A DNA stretch of 64,000 bases from positions 3,629,834 through 3,693,833 of the forward strand of contig CM034543.1 of assembly GCA_020002185.1 (NCBI GenBank). The letters run 5' to 3'. This document shows positions 10,013-19,179 of this stretch, piece after piece (within the stretch, counting starts at the first letter, position 1; each line of letters begins with the position of its first letter). This stretch comes from Paraescarpia echinospica (taxonomy: Eukaryota > Annelida > Polychaeta > Sabellida > Siboglinidae). The notes beneath the pieces were generated by a model. The model saw nothing but the letters and a program-made list of their open reading frames with translations, was not told the origin of the DNA and searched no databases. The translations under genes and the position numbers were made by a program.

Positions 10013-10503
10013 GGTTGAATAATTTCCAGTGCCGTCACGGCGTAGTTCACGTACCCTGATTTTGTTGACTTCCTAATGGTCACCCTGGCCTGTTTGTCGC
10101 GTAGGATACACAATACCAGGTAGCGTTCTTCTTCCGTTTTCAGTGCCATGTAGTCGGTCGCTGACAGTCCCCCTAAGAACCGCTAGACTACATGGTCAAA
10201 CCCAGTGACACACAACTCGGTGCCTTTGCGATCGGTTAACAGGATGCCCATAGCATATTTGTATACAGGACTCCCCTTCTGTCGCCCATGGACCGGACAT
10301 GCACTGACGCTATGGTGTCCTTTCACTTCGACGAGAACTTTGCGGTTACAGAGACGATACGCTGCATAACATACGTATTTAGCAGACAGAGCGCATGTTA
10401 CGACTGTTAGTGGTCGATAAAAGACATACGTGCCATTACTCACAGTTACGATTCCTGTCAGATCGATTTCCTCGGGACTCGACTTGTAGTTGGCGGCCGC
10501 CAT
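10009..10503 (-). pseudogene. RPA70 C-terminal-like ssDNA-binding OB-fold protein (one nonsense codon)
   Basis: A 164-codon frame from an ATG at 10503 to TAA at 10009-10011, interrupted only by TAG at 10183-10185. The pattern matches the zinc-ribbon OB fold at the C-terminus of replication protein A large subunits: KYVCYAAYRLCNRKV, then SACPVHG, then VYKYAMGILLTDRKGTELCVTGFD, then FLGGLSATDYMALK, then a closing strand before ALEIIQP. One ribbon Cys appears as Tyr (YRLC where CxxC is expected). RPA-type proteins coat single-stranded DNA during replication, which suits a neighbour of a DNA polymerase. The assignment rests on motif order by eye and would be a notable gene for this kind of element. 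A TATA box lies about 95 bp upstream. Confidence 0.55.
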
Positions 10504-10596
10504 CTTGTCACTCGTTCAGGCGTCGGTGTGAGTGAAGGTCTTCGAACGGCAGAGAACCGGAGAGAGAGTGATATTTCCTAGTTGTTTTAGGCTAGG

Positions 10597-10604
10597 TTTA
10601 TATA
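10597..10604 (-). promoter_or_regulatory. TATA box upstream of the RPA-like gene
   Basis: On the minus strand this reads TATATAAA, about 95 bp upstream of the ATG at 10503, and is followed by C/T- and A/G-rich leader sequence. Spacing and sequence fit an RNA polymerase II core promoter. Confidence 0.5.
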
Positions 10605-10605
10605 C

Positions 10606-11044
10606 GTAAACGGTCTCTCCAGGCATCGTCCACGTGACACCCTACACAATGACATCATGCGCTCTTGGTCCCTGTGCGTTCGCGACAAGATTCCCCAGGC
10701 GCGTGACTTATCTCTCTCGTACTCTGTCACTGTGCGTCTGTCTGTTTTTTTTTAATGGGCGTAAAAGCCATACAGAGCACTGTCTAGTGAAGTCTCTCAC
10801 CTGCATGACAATACCGCCAAGTATATTCTTACCTACTTTGTTACGCCGAGAACTTTTGCCCCAATATCCTTCTGCACTGGGCACGTTTTCAATAAGGCGT
10901 GCATCACCTGTAGCAAGCAAGCGTTGACGTAGTTTAGAAGCACAAAACTTAGCAGCTACTATCGTGTACGGATCGTCTTTGTGCTAGCCATGTAGCCGTA
11001 GTCTGTGTTCCGATAAGGCGCATTCCACATGCATTGTTGTCTTG
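10606..11044. other. No gene seen; boundary of the virus-like element
   Basis: No convincing coding frame. The sequence lies between the last minus-strand gene of the virus-like element and a tandem repeat. The element's right end is probably here, but no terminal repeat could be identified. Confidence 0.4.
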
Positions 11045-11470
11045 ATTGCCAGCTGGTTGCTATGTCATATGACTGATGTGGGTTTGTACTTTAAAACTTT
11101 CCATACAGCAAAACTTTCCATACAGTGTGTCTGCATATCATAAAACTTTCCTCATTGCCAGCTGGTTCCTATGTCATATGACTGATATGGGTTTGTACTT
11201 TAAAACTTTCCATACAGCAAAACTTTCCATACAGTGTATCTGCATATCATAAAACTTTCCTCATTACCAGCTGGTTCCTATGTCATATGACTGATATGGG
11301 TTTGTACTTTAAAACTTTCCATACAGCAAAACTTTCCATACAGTGTGTCTGCGTATCATAAAATTTTCCTCATTGCCAGCTCGTTCCTATGTCATATGAC
11401 TGATATGGGTTTGTACTTTACAACTTTCCATACATCAAAACTTTCCATACAGTGTGTCTGCATATCATTT
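11045..11470. repeat. 109-bp tandem repeat, four copies
   Basis: Units start at 11045, 11154, 11263 and 11372 (exactly 109 bp apart) with attgccagctggttc or a close variant, and contain tcatatgactgatatggg and two copies of aaaactttccatacag. Only a few substitutions separate the copies. The array lies just upstream of the candidate gene starting at 11528. Confidence 0.9.
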
Positions 11471-11527
11471 ATACTATATATATCTCTCGTTTGTTACATT
11501 CAAATCATTCCATTTACATCTACAACT

Positions 11528-13102
11528 ATGTCGGCAATACCTTGGGACGAACTTCGTGTGCAATGGTGCCTTCGTGATGCTTGCGGTGCGCAAATGTAAG
11601 TACTTTCATTACAGTATATAGATATATATTTCTCTCTTTGCTTTGATTCATTCGATTTATACGACTACCTAGGAACTTACTTCATATGGATCATTAGCCT
11701 TCCTTACGCTTATTTATACTCACTTCATTCGTTATGTGTAACAGTTGTCTATATTTACTTTTCAGGTATGACGCTGATGATGATGCCAGTATCACCCGTG
11801 ACTCCGACACCAATGTCTCAGAATGCACGTAAGTGTTCTACGATTATATACCTACTTTGACTAATACTAATATTACTAATTTATGACCTACTTACCACGA
11901 TTCTCATTCTCCACAATGTCATATACATGTTGTGTCACAGTCCTTCCTTATCTATGCGTATGTTGACCTAGCCTGCCCTTTTCTCGTGTCTGCTACCTAC
12001 GCGGTGTCTGGTTACATCGCTACCGTATTCTGGCAGCAGCAGACGACTAGTGTCATACTCCATTCTTATCTCTGTCCGTCTGTTGACCTAGCCTGCCCTT
12101 TTCTCGTGTCGGCTACCTACGCGGTGTCTGGTTACATCGCTACCGTATTCTGGCAGCAGCAGACGACTAGTGTCATACTCCATTCTTATCTCTGTCCGTC
12201 TGTTGACCTAGCCTGCCCTTTTCTCGTGTCGGCTACCTACGCGGTGTCTGGTTACATCGCTACCGTATTCTGGCAGCAGCAGACGACTAGTGTCATACTC
12301 CATTCTTATCTCTGTCCGTCTGTTGACCTAGCCTGCCCTTTTCTCGTGTCGGCTACCTACGCGGTGTCTGGTTACATCGCTATCGTATTCTGGCAGCAGC
12401 AGACGACTAGTGTCATACTCCATTCTTATCTCTGTCCGTCTGTTGACCTAGCCTGCCCTTTTCTCGTGTCGGCTACCTACGCGGTGTCTGGTTACATCGC
12501 TACCGTATTCTGGCAGCAGCAGACGACTAGTGTCATACTCCATTCTTATCTCTGTCCGTCTGTTGACCTAGCCTGCCCTTTTCTCGTGTCGGCTACCTAC
12601 GCGGTGTCTGGTTACATCGCTATCGTATTCTGGCAGCAGCAGACGACTAGTGTCATACTCCATTCTTATCTCTGTCCGTCTGTTGACCTAGCCTGCCCTT
12701 TTCTCGTGTCGGCTACCTACGCGGTGTCTGGTTACATCGCTACCGTATTCTGGCAGCAGCAGACGACCAGTGTCATACTCCATTCTTATCTCTGTCCGTC
12801 TGTTGACCTAGCCTGCCCTTTTCTCGTGTCGGCTACCTACGCGGTGTCTGGTTACATCGCTGGCCTATTCCCACCGGCTGTACCTCGAATGTTTTGATAT
12901 ATGCTCCAGAGACGAACGCATTGAACACGAAATATTCTTCGGCTATGTCATGCGGGAACTGCTGACTACACGACTGTGCATCGAACCACCTAGTCCGTGG
13001 TATGCCCCGACTCCCCCACCACCAATTGACACAGGAGATAGGGAGAATTGGGTGTCGGCTACGCTGGATGAGGATGATGGTTTCGTTGATTTTATCGAAT
13101 AA
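11528..13102 (+). CDS. Candidate small spliced gene, product unknown
   Basis: Exon 1: ATG at 11528 encoding MSAIPWDELRVQWCLRDACG and on to a strong donor (gtaagt) near 11597. Exon 2: acceptor ttttcag at about 11765, an acidic segment (YDADDDASITRDSDTNVSEC), donor gtaagt at about 11830. Last exon: open from 12812 to TAA at 13100-13102, encoding a segment with LYLECFDICSRDERIEHE, a proline run (PSPWYAPTPPPP) and an acidic tail (LDEDDGFVDFIE), with AATAAA at 13098-13103 overlapping the stop. The 120-bp repeats sit just before the last exon; an acceptor within a repeat (gttgacctag) is plausible, but the phase from exon 2 does not match simply, so the exact splice is unresolved. The product is not recognised. 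Its strand is opposite to the virus-like element. Confidence 0.35.
11962..12861. repeat. 120-bp tandem repeat, 7.5 copies, open in one frame
   Basis: Units repeat every 120 bp with almost no differences (an ACC/ATC codon variant in some copies). Because 120 is a multiple of 3, one plus frame (11932-12897, 321 codons) is open throughout and would give a 40-residue hydrophobic repeat beginning VDLACPFLVSATYAVSGYIA. Another plus frame has a TAG in every unit. The high identity indicates recent expansion. An expressed repeat protein is possible but unsupported; each unit also contains a pyrimidine-rich splice-acceptor-like segment. Confidence 0.9.
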
Positions 13103-13944
13103 ATATTATTCAAATTTGGACATATGTTGTTTTGTTGGTTATTACCTTAGGAATCATTCTTTCATACATACATACATACATATATACATACATACAATTT
13201 CATTTACAACACATATTTTAAAGTTTCATATATCCTCTTTCGCTTATTCCTCGTTATACACGATAACACATAGCACGAATTATAAACATTATCAACACAT
13301 CTTTCAGTACCCTTCATTATCTCTAATGACCCTCCTCCCAACACCTTTTATGCTCGTTATACACGATAAAATGTAGGAAGACTTATTCTTATATACATAC
13401 TTACATATAAATCACTTTATCAATTCATCATATATATATATATACACGGTGGAAGTTCAAAGGGTGCTCACTCCACTCTCTTCCGTCAGGGGGTGCACTA
13501 CATCCGGTCACGTGACTACTCACGCATACATACACACACAAATACATACCTGAGACAGCCGCCATCTTAGATTTGGACCATGGAGGCGGATTTTCGCCGC
13601 AGGATGATTTTATTTTTAAGCAGATTCAAGCTAGCTGCTAGCACCCACACAATCAGCAGATAATCTGTTCCATATATGTATACATGTAATTATTCACACT
13701 GAAGCACAACAATACATAATATATATATATATATATTGTTGTGCTTCCGTGTATATATATATATATATATATATTATAGTATGGACGTGTTCCGTGTGAA
13801 TTGGCTATGTATGTTTCTATTATCCACTATCTGCGTGTATTGTTATATGTGTGTATTATGTTATGCTAAGTAGGTGTTCAATCATTAAAATCGAGAAGTG
13901 TTTAAATATTAGTTCAGCGTGAGAGTTGTATTTGCTTAAAGATA
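13103..13944. other. AT-rich sequence with microsatellites, no gene
   Basis: Contains (CATA)n near 13158-13195, (TA)n near 13429-13444, a (TA)n hairpin at 13701-13747 and another (TA)n at 13753-13774. No coding frame of interest. Confidence 0.6.
13701..13747. repeat. Hairpin with (TA)n centre
   Basis: The 13-nt arm gaagcacaacaat at 13701-13713 is the exact reverse complement of attgttgtgcttc at 13735-13747, and the centre is a (TA)n run that can itself pair. Confidence 0.8.
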
Positions 13945-13999
13945 TTGTTCTTACACCTTTCGTTTGCAGTTTGTTTATTTAATTACCTTTGTGTCCCCA

Positions 14000-14180
14000 G
14001 AAAACCATGGTCATTCTTAACAAATATGTTTTTTTTTAAAGATATTACTAAGTGGTTAGACGAGGAATCACCAGTAGATATCATCGATTTAAATTTTCAG
14101 AAAGCTTTCAACAAAGTGCCACATCTACGATTATTGATTAAACTAAAGGCCAATGGCATAGGAAATGATATAATTAAGTG
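14000..14180 (+). mobile_element. Truncated CR1-like LINE reverse transcriptase fragment
   Basis: The plus frame encodes [20 protein letters not shown] followed by [20 protein letters not shown]. This is the RT motif A region and matches closely the nearly full-length LINE at 39.7-43.9 kb (DITRWVDEGSPVDIIYLDFQ there). The catalytic Asp of motif A is Asn in this copy. The fragment stops abruptly at the (TA)n tract starting near 14180 and has lost both flanks of the element. Confidence 0.85.
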
Positions 14181-14260
14181 GATATATATATATATAAATA
14201 TGTATACATATATATCATCAGCCATTTTTCTATATTTTATACATTTCTGAATATACATAC

Positions 14261-14311
<51 letters not shown>

Positions 14312-14318
14312 TATACAA
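14181..14318. repeat. (TA)n-rich microsatellite
   Basis: Interrupted TA and ATATAC runs abut the truncated LINE fragment; short ORFs of Tyr-Ile repeats on both strands here are only the translation of this simple sequence. Confidence 0.9.
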
Positions 14319-14429
14319 GCCGCAACACAAATTTGCAAAATGTCTATCAAACAATCTATCGCCCACGATCAATAATACCTCAGACATTCCTAAGGATAAC
14401 CCCTCACACACATGATGTGTACATTATGT

Positions 14430-15229
14430 AAACAAATATCATACAATAATTGGTGTGGTGTGCTAACACAGGTCTGTGTGGTGCGTCTAGTGCTGTAGTG
14501 TAGCGAGTAGGCTGTAGTCCGTGCGCTTCATGCTACTCGCTTTCAGCTCCAGCCGCCAGCTAACTCCCTTATATGGGTGTGAAAAGGGAGCCGGGTATGT
14601 GAGTCTCCCCTGCTGGTACATAGCCTCTCATAGACAAGACCCTGACTTAACCCCCATCAGGTACATCATGGATACTGCGCTCCTTGCGGCCCCACGCTAA
14701 TCCGTTAGGGATCGGGGAGCAGACTGGAGCCCCTTATAGGTCAGTGTGCAGTGCCCACCTGTGTGTGGACATGTCCTGATGCTGCACTGATCCAATTTCC
14801 AGTCATAGGCAAATAGTAAGGGCGAACGATGTCAAGCAATCCATCTAAGAGAAGGCAAACTCCAAAATCAAACCGATGTAATAGAACTGGGGCACTCAAC
14901 ATGTATTACATGTAGTGGTGTTAAACATGACCCCCCAGGGCGGATGGAATTCCAAGTAATTCAACGGCCATCATGTTCAACAAACCGAGTGTTCAGCCGT
15001 ACAGGAAAACTGGACAACCTCAAATGCCAACGGTCATAGAGCGGGGGAGAGTCGTGAGGTGGGGAGGGGTACCAAGCTGGAGGAAATGCCTACCGAAGGC
15101 GGAAGAGCTATTTTAAAATCCAACGGTATCCACTACTTTGGGATGTCCTAGCGAATGCCCACCGTATACAGCTATGATCCTCTAGGACCAATCACACCCA
15201 CATGATGCGAGTACAAAAACAGAAACGGC
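14430..15229 (+). other. Probable 5' leader of the split LINE
   Basis: GC-richer sequence than its surroundings, without a long frame, directly upstream of the endonuclease remnant at 15230 and collinear with it. It carries an agggagccgggtatgtgag type block and is most simply the 5' untranslated part of that LINE. This is inference from position. Confidence 0.35.
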
Positions 15230-15980
15230 TTGCTACACATTGAACAGCGGTGTGGCATACGGGATGCTAAGAATTTCCCGGTCAAAGATATGCTGTCAAC
15301 ATCCATGGAAGACATTCAGAAAATAAAGGAAAAGAAGATGTCCATCGCGACATGGAACATAAGGACACTACACCATGCAAGAAGAACATCTCGAGCTGCT
15401 CCTAGACGAAATGAAGAAATTCAATATCGACATAGTAGGCATATCGGAAACGCACTGGTGTAGTGACGTAGAGACAGTATTCCAACAAAATGGATAGCAA
15501 TTATTCACTCTAGAAGAGATGATGATATGTACAGACAAGGTGTGGCACTAATCCTCTCGTCTGAGTATGCGAGCGGCCTGTTGTCCTACGATGCCGTTAA
15601 AGTCAGGGTCAAAATCAGAAACTGGTATCCGAAACAGTATCCAGGTATATGCACCAGACTGTTCTTATCCCAATAAACAATAGCAATACGTCCTGGACCT
15701 ACTGCAGTTGAAGATCAGTGCCATCCAAAAGGGTGAAGAACTACAAGTACAAGGGAATTTAAATGAAAAAGTAGGTGGTGACCAACATCATTTCTGTCGA
15801 AAACTATTGGAGAATTTGGACTCGGTCATGCCAGTAACAGTTTTGTGCAGTAAATGACCTGGCCATTGCCAACACAGTATTTCAACTTTACAATACCAGA
15901 AGAGCCACACGAACTTTAAACCAAATAGACTTTAAACCAAATAGACTATGCTATCTTTCTCTCCCACGTAAAGCTTCGTA
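15230..15980 (+). pseudogene. LINE endonuclease domain (decayed)
   Basis: At 15337 the plus frame reads KKMSIATWNIRTLHHARR, the start of an apurinic endonuclease (EEP) domain. After a frameshift near 15380 another frame continues as LLLDEMKKFNIDIVGISETH, with the conserved Glu of that domain. Further pieces follow in shifting frames (about 15500-15950), including a GDFNEKVG-like segment weakened to GNLNEKVG near 15755. Stops and shifts are frequent. The sequence then ends and the expected reverse transcriptase appears only at 19.18 kb. Confidence 0.7.
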
Positions 15981-17160
15981 TCGCTTGCCCGGAGACTCCG
16001 ACCTCCCAACAAGCGAGGCGTATACTTTATGAATGGCATATAGAAATAAAATATCGAGAAAAATGTAGGGGTAGTGTTTTGAACTTAACAGTACTACAGT
16101 GGTGTTTTGGAGGTATTCTCAAACCACTAAGGTAGTGTTTTAAAAGTACGCTCAAAACAATATTTTTTTTCGAAGGGTAGTGTTTTCAATTTACTACACC
16201 GGGCTCTGGCCGAATTCCTTGGTGCGTGCATGGCCCTAACGTGTAAATCACCGCTATGCCGTGTAAATGCGAACATCTAGGTCCGTGTTTACACACGTTA
16301 TTTTCGTTTTGAAATTTGCGAACGAAAGAGGAAAAAGGCAAACGATGTTCGTTTTCATATTTGAAGTACGAAAAACGAATACAATCTACTATATGTAGTA
16401 TTTCTAATACATATTAGCAACATAAAATAACGATAAACAAACCGTTTTTCGTTTTCACTGCACCAGAACGGAAAACAAAATGCGAATGCACCCTACGCCA
16501 CTCGTTTATGCACTTAGGAAGCATCGGCTGCCTTACCGCTTCGGCTAGGCGACACAACTTGGTGGCTTCGGCGGGACAATTCGGTGCAGATCATATCCCC
16601 CATTACCCGGCAGAAGTCTGTTAGCGACATTACAAGTTTGACCAGATATCGAGAGAAAAGGCGTCGACTAATGCGTCGTGTGACTTACTACATACCTATG
16701 GGTCCGACGGGCGAAATGGACTGGCTTGATCGTCATAATTCAGGATACGGTACCACCAAGAACCGAATGGAAATTGTCAGTTCGAGGAAATAGCCGATCA
16801 GCTCGGCCACGTGGGGATTTTGAGATTTGGACACACTTTACGTGCATAGATCGTTAGGGACATTCAACAGTACCCACACCACAGGGTTGGTTCATCGCTA
16901 ACTTGGATAATCAGGATTTAATGTCTGTCTTCAAACAATGGCCCAAGACGGTACCTATGGAGTCCATGTTACCCTTCAGAGATGCAATATGATTTTATAT
17001 GCACTGTTTATAGTTTTGTCGTCTTTGGGACCTGCTGCTACTTCGATTATTTCCACGACTGGCACATTCCTACACTGTATCTCGTCCACCTTGGAGAAGG
17101 ATGAGGTGAACATTATGCTTTCAGGGCTCAGACGAGGGCGTGGCGAGAGTCAACTCCATA
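15981..17160. other. Sequence inserted inside the split LINE, no recognised gene
   Basis: Three copies of ggtagtgtttt occur at about 16069, 16132 and 16177. An AT-rich part with repeated cgttttc/gaaaacg words lies at 16300-16470. Short open pieces follow (for example GWFIANLDNQDLMSVFKQWP near 16885) but none belongs to a family I recognise. Confidence 0.4.
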
Positions 17161-17161
17161 T

Positions 17162-17758
17162 TTGACAGAGCGGGTAGTGAGGACCGTACAAGATAATGAG
17201 CATGATGGCATTGGAAGAGCGTTGATTGACAGAGGGGACGGCCGTAAGGAAGATGCAATAGTTTTAGCTGACAGTGATGACGAGGGCAGTGGAGGAGGGT
17301 TAGTAGACAGTGATGACGAGGACAGAGGAGGAGGGTTAGTAGACAGCGATGACGAGGACGGAGGAGGAGGGTTGGTAGACAGTGACGACGAGGGTAGATG
17401 AGGGTGGTTAGCTGGCAGTGATGACGAGTACAGAAGAGGGGGGTTAGTAGACAGTGATGACAAGGACAGAAGAGGGGGGTTAGTAGACAGTGATGACGAA
17501 GGTAGAGGAGGAGGGTTAGTAGACAGTGAGGACGAGGGCAGAGGAGGAGGGTTGGTAGACAGTGGGAAAGAACATATTGAAGATAGATCAGTTGACAATA
17601 AATCAAAGATCGACGATTTACCGGACTTAGCGAAACAGTACACAGAGATGATGATGATTCCCGAACGAAATATTTTCACATGTCGTACACATGACAGTCG
17701 CATCCGATTTTACAATGTTAGGCACCATAAATCGTGTGTCTATCTTTCAGGCAATTAG
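17162..17758 (+). pseudogene. Acidic tandem-repeat ORF with one stop codon
   Basis: One plus frame runs about 199 codons with a single TGA at 17399-17401. From about 17270 to 17560 it encodes eight or so copies of a 15-residue module of the type GGGLVDSDDEDR, i.e. a 45-bp DNA repeat. After the repeats a non-repetitive part follows (DDLPDLAKQYTEMMMIPERN, then RTHDSRIRFYNVRHHKSC). The minus strand shows long Ser/Pro/Leu frames that are shadows of this repeat. Highly acidic Ser-Asp-Asp-Glu modules resemble casein-kinase-2-type sites. Family unknown; it may be the coding part of the element that split the LINE. Confidence 0.4.
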
Positions 17759-18045
17759 CAGCTCTTCATCTGACAAACCGGTTTTTCTCGACCACGCGAT
17801 TACATATTGTGTCTACTTTATCAGAAGCTTTGAACTTTGATTCTGATTGTGACAATATTGTGAGCGTCAGAAGACTGATGCGGGAGGCCCGTCCAGGAAG
17901 TGGCTTAGCTTGTCGGGTACGAGAGTTGTTGTCAGGAAATTCCCAATGGTACAACGCCTGGCTCACTCTGGCAGTCGAGTCTTTCGATTGGTGTAGGGTA
18001 ACTGATATTTTTAGCGACGCTGGTGATCAGATCTGGCCAAGGTGA
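17751..18045 (+). other. Candidate exon downstream of the acidic-repeat ORF
   Basis: A pyrimidine-rich acceptor (gtctatctttcag, ending at 17750) precedes an open frame ending at 18045 that includes LSEALNFDSDCDNIVSVRRL and LACRVRELLSGNSQWYNAWL. The composition is that of a real protein rather than random sequence (balanced use of Trp, Cys, Asp and Leu). It may be the next exon of the acidic-repeat gene. No family is recognised. Confidence 0.3.
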
Positions 18046-18870
18046 TGATGCGTTTTAGGAACAATCAGTTCGTTTTTTCTCAGAGAGAGCATAGATAATG
18101 GTTGCTATTATTGTGACCATTTCCAATATTGGATATTTCAACTACATGTGCCTATCATTTTTAGAGCAATACCTTTTTATTATAATGTGCTCTATCTATA
18201 CACGTAGTTTATGTTCGTTAAATTCATGATGACGTCGTTTTTTGTTTTGTGTGATTTGACGCACGACTTGTGCAATAGTAATCTCGTCAGACATGAATAT
18301 GCCAATAATAACAGCATTATTATTATTATTACTTAGTTTTTATACTTAATTTTGTGATGCGCATATCGTTAATCTATCTGCGAATAATGACGATAATATA
18401 ATTTGAGTCGTTCGTGTAATTGTGTGATCTCCGGTTTATCTTTATTTTATCTGCGAATATGATGGCAATGCAAGTTTACTCTCTTGACCCAATTATGTGA
18501 TCTGCATTTGTAATGTCCGTAATTCTGGCAATTAGGCGTATAATTTGGCGATGTCAGAACATACCTAGGAGTAGTATAGATATCAACAGTTCACACTGAA
18601 ACTTGAAAGAATACTACGAAATAAAATGCATTGTTTCTATCTGAGTGGAAATTGTTGCTCTTTAATTTATCATAATTACGCTCAAGATCATTGCTAAGAT
18701 ACATTAGGCTTATCATGGTAGGTCTGCAATGAGTCAGAGAGTTGGTGGAACTGCTAGACAAGTCAGTTTGCAATTTGTGTCACAACGTGTTTAGTTCAGG
18801 TATTGTGACTATTTATGCGTCAATGTGAATGACGATTGCGCATGTTCTGGTTATAAAGTCATCTGCAGAA
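18046..18870. other. AT-rich sequence with a degenerate ~72-bp repeat
   Basis: No gene seen. Three diverged copies of a unit containing aattgtgtgatctgc and tatctgcgaataatga words occur between about 18340 and 18530, spaced by roughly 70-75 bp. Confidence 0.4.
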
Positions 18871-18874
18871 TTGT

Positions 18875-18965
18875 GAAATGGACGAAATGGACGAAATGGA
18901 CGAAACGGACGAAACGGACGAAATGGACTAACTCAACGAAATCAATGAAATCCACGAAATCGACT
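18875..18965. repeat. 9-bp tandem repeat (acgaaatgg)
   Basis: About six clear copies of gacgaaatg or gacgaaacg followed by decayed ones (aacgaaatc, cacgaaatc). Confidence 0.85.
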
Positions 18966-18984
18966 AAGTCCACATGAAATTTCT

Positions 18985-19160
18985 ATATTATTACATTATC
19001 GGTCGAAATTATTACATTATCGGGCAGGAGCACGTTATTACATTATCAGTCAAAATCATTACAGTATCGGGCAGGAGGTTTATTACAATATTGGTTGATT
19101 TTATTACAGTATCTGGCACGTATTACATTATCAGTCGATAATTACTGTATCGGTTGTAAC
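18985..19160. repeat. Iteron-like array of attacattatcgg words
   Basis: Eight or so copies of attaca(t/g)tatc(g/a)g at irregular 18-26 bp spacing, most followed alternately by tc (tcggtc, tcagtc) or by a ggcaggag or ggcacg extension. The word is conserved while spacers vary, unlike a simple tandem repeat. It lies immediately before the LINE reverse transcriptase resumes at 19.17 kb. Confidence 0.7.
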
Positions 19161-19179
19161 AAAGTCTCGTAAACTCCTC

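Larger units (their letters stand above)
2806..10605 (-). mobile_element. Decayed virus-like element of Polinton/adintovirus type
   Basis: About 7.8 kb, more GC-rich than its flanks, in which all recognisable coding frames lie on the minus strand with short spacers. From promoter-proximal to distal: an RPA-like ssDNA-binding protein, a protein with two related halves, an unknown protein, a family-B DNA polymerase, a small membrane protein and an FtsK/HerA packaging ATPase. A PolB together with an A32-like ATPase is the hallmark pair of Polintons, adintoviruses and relatives. No capsid, protease or integrase is visible, so this is a partial copy or a divergent lineage. Most genes carry stops or frameshifts. 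The ends are placed at the outermost supported signals; terminal repeats were not identified. Confidence 0.75.

Noticed and set aside
17121..17703. Minus-strand Ser/Pro/Leu-rich ORFs
   Set aside because: Shadows of the plus-strand acidic repeat, where the coding signal (SDDE modules and a non-repetitive tail) is better.
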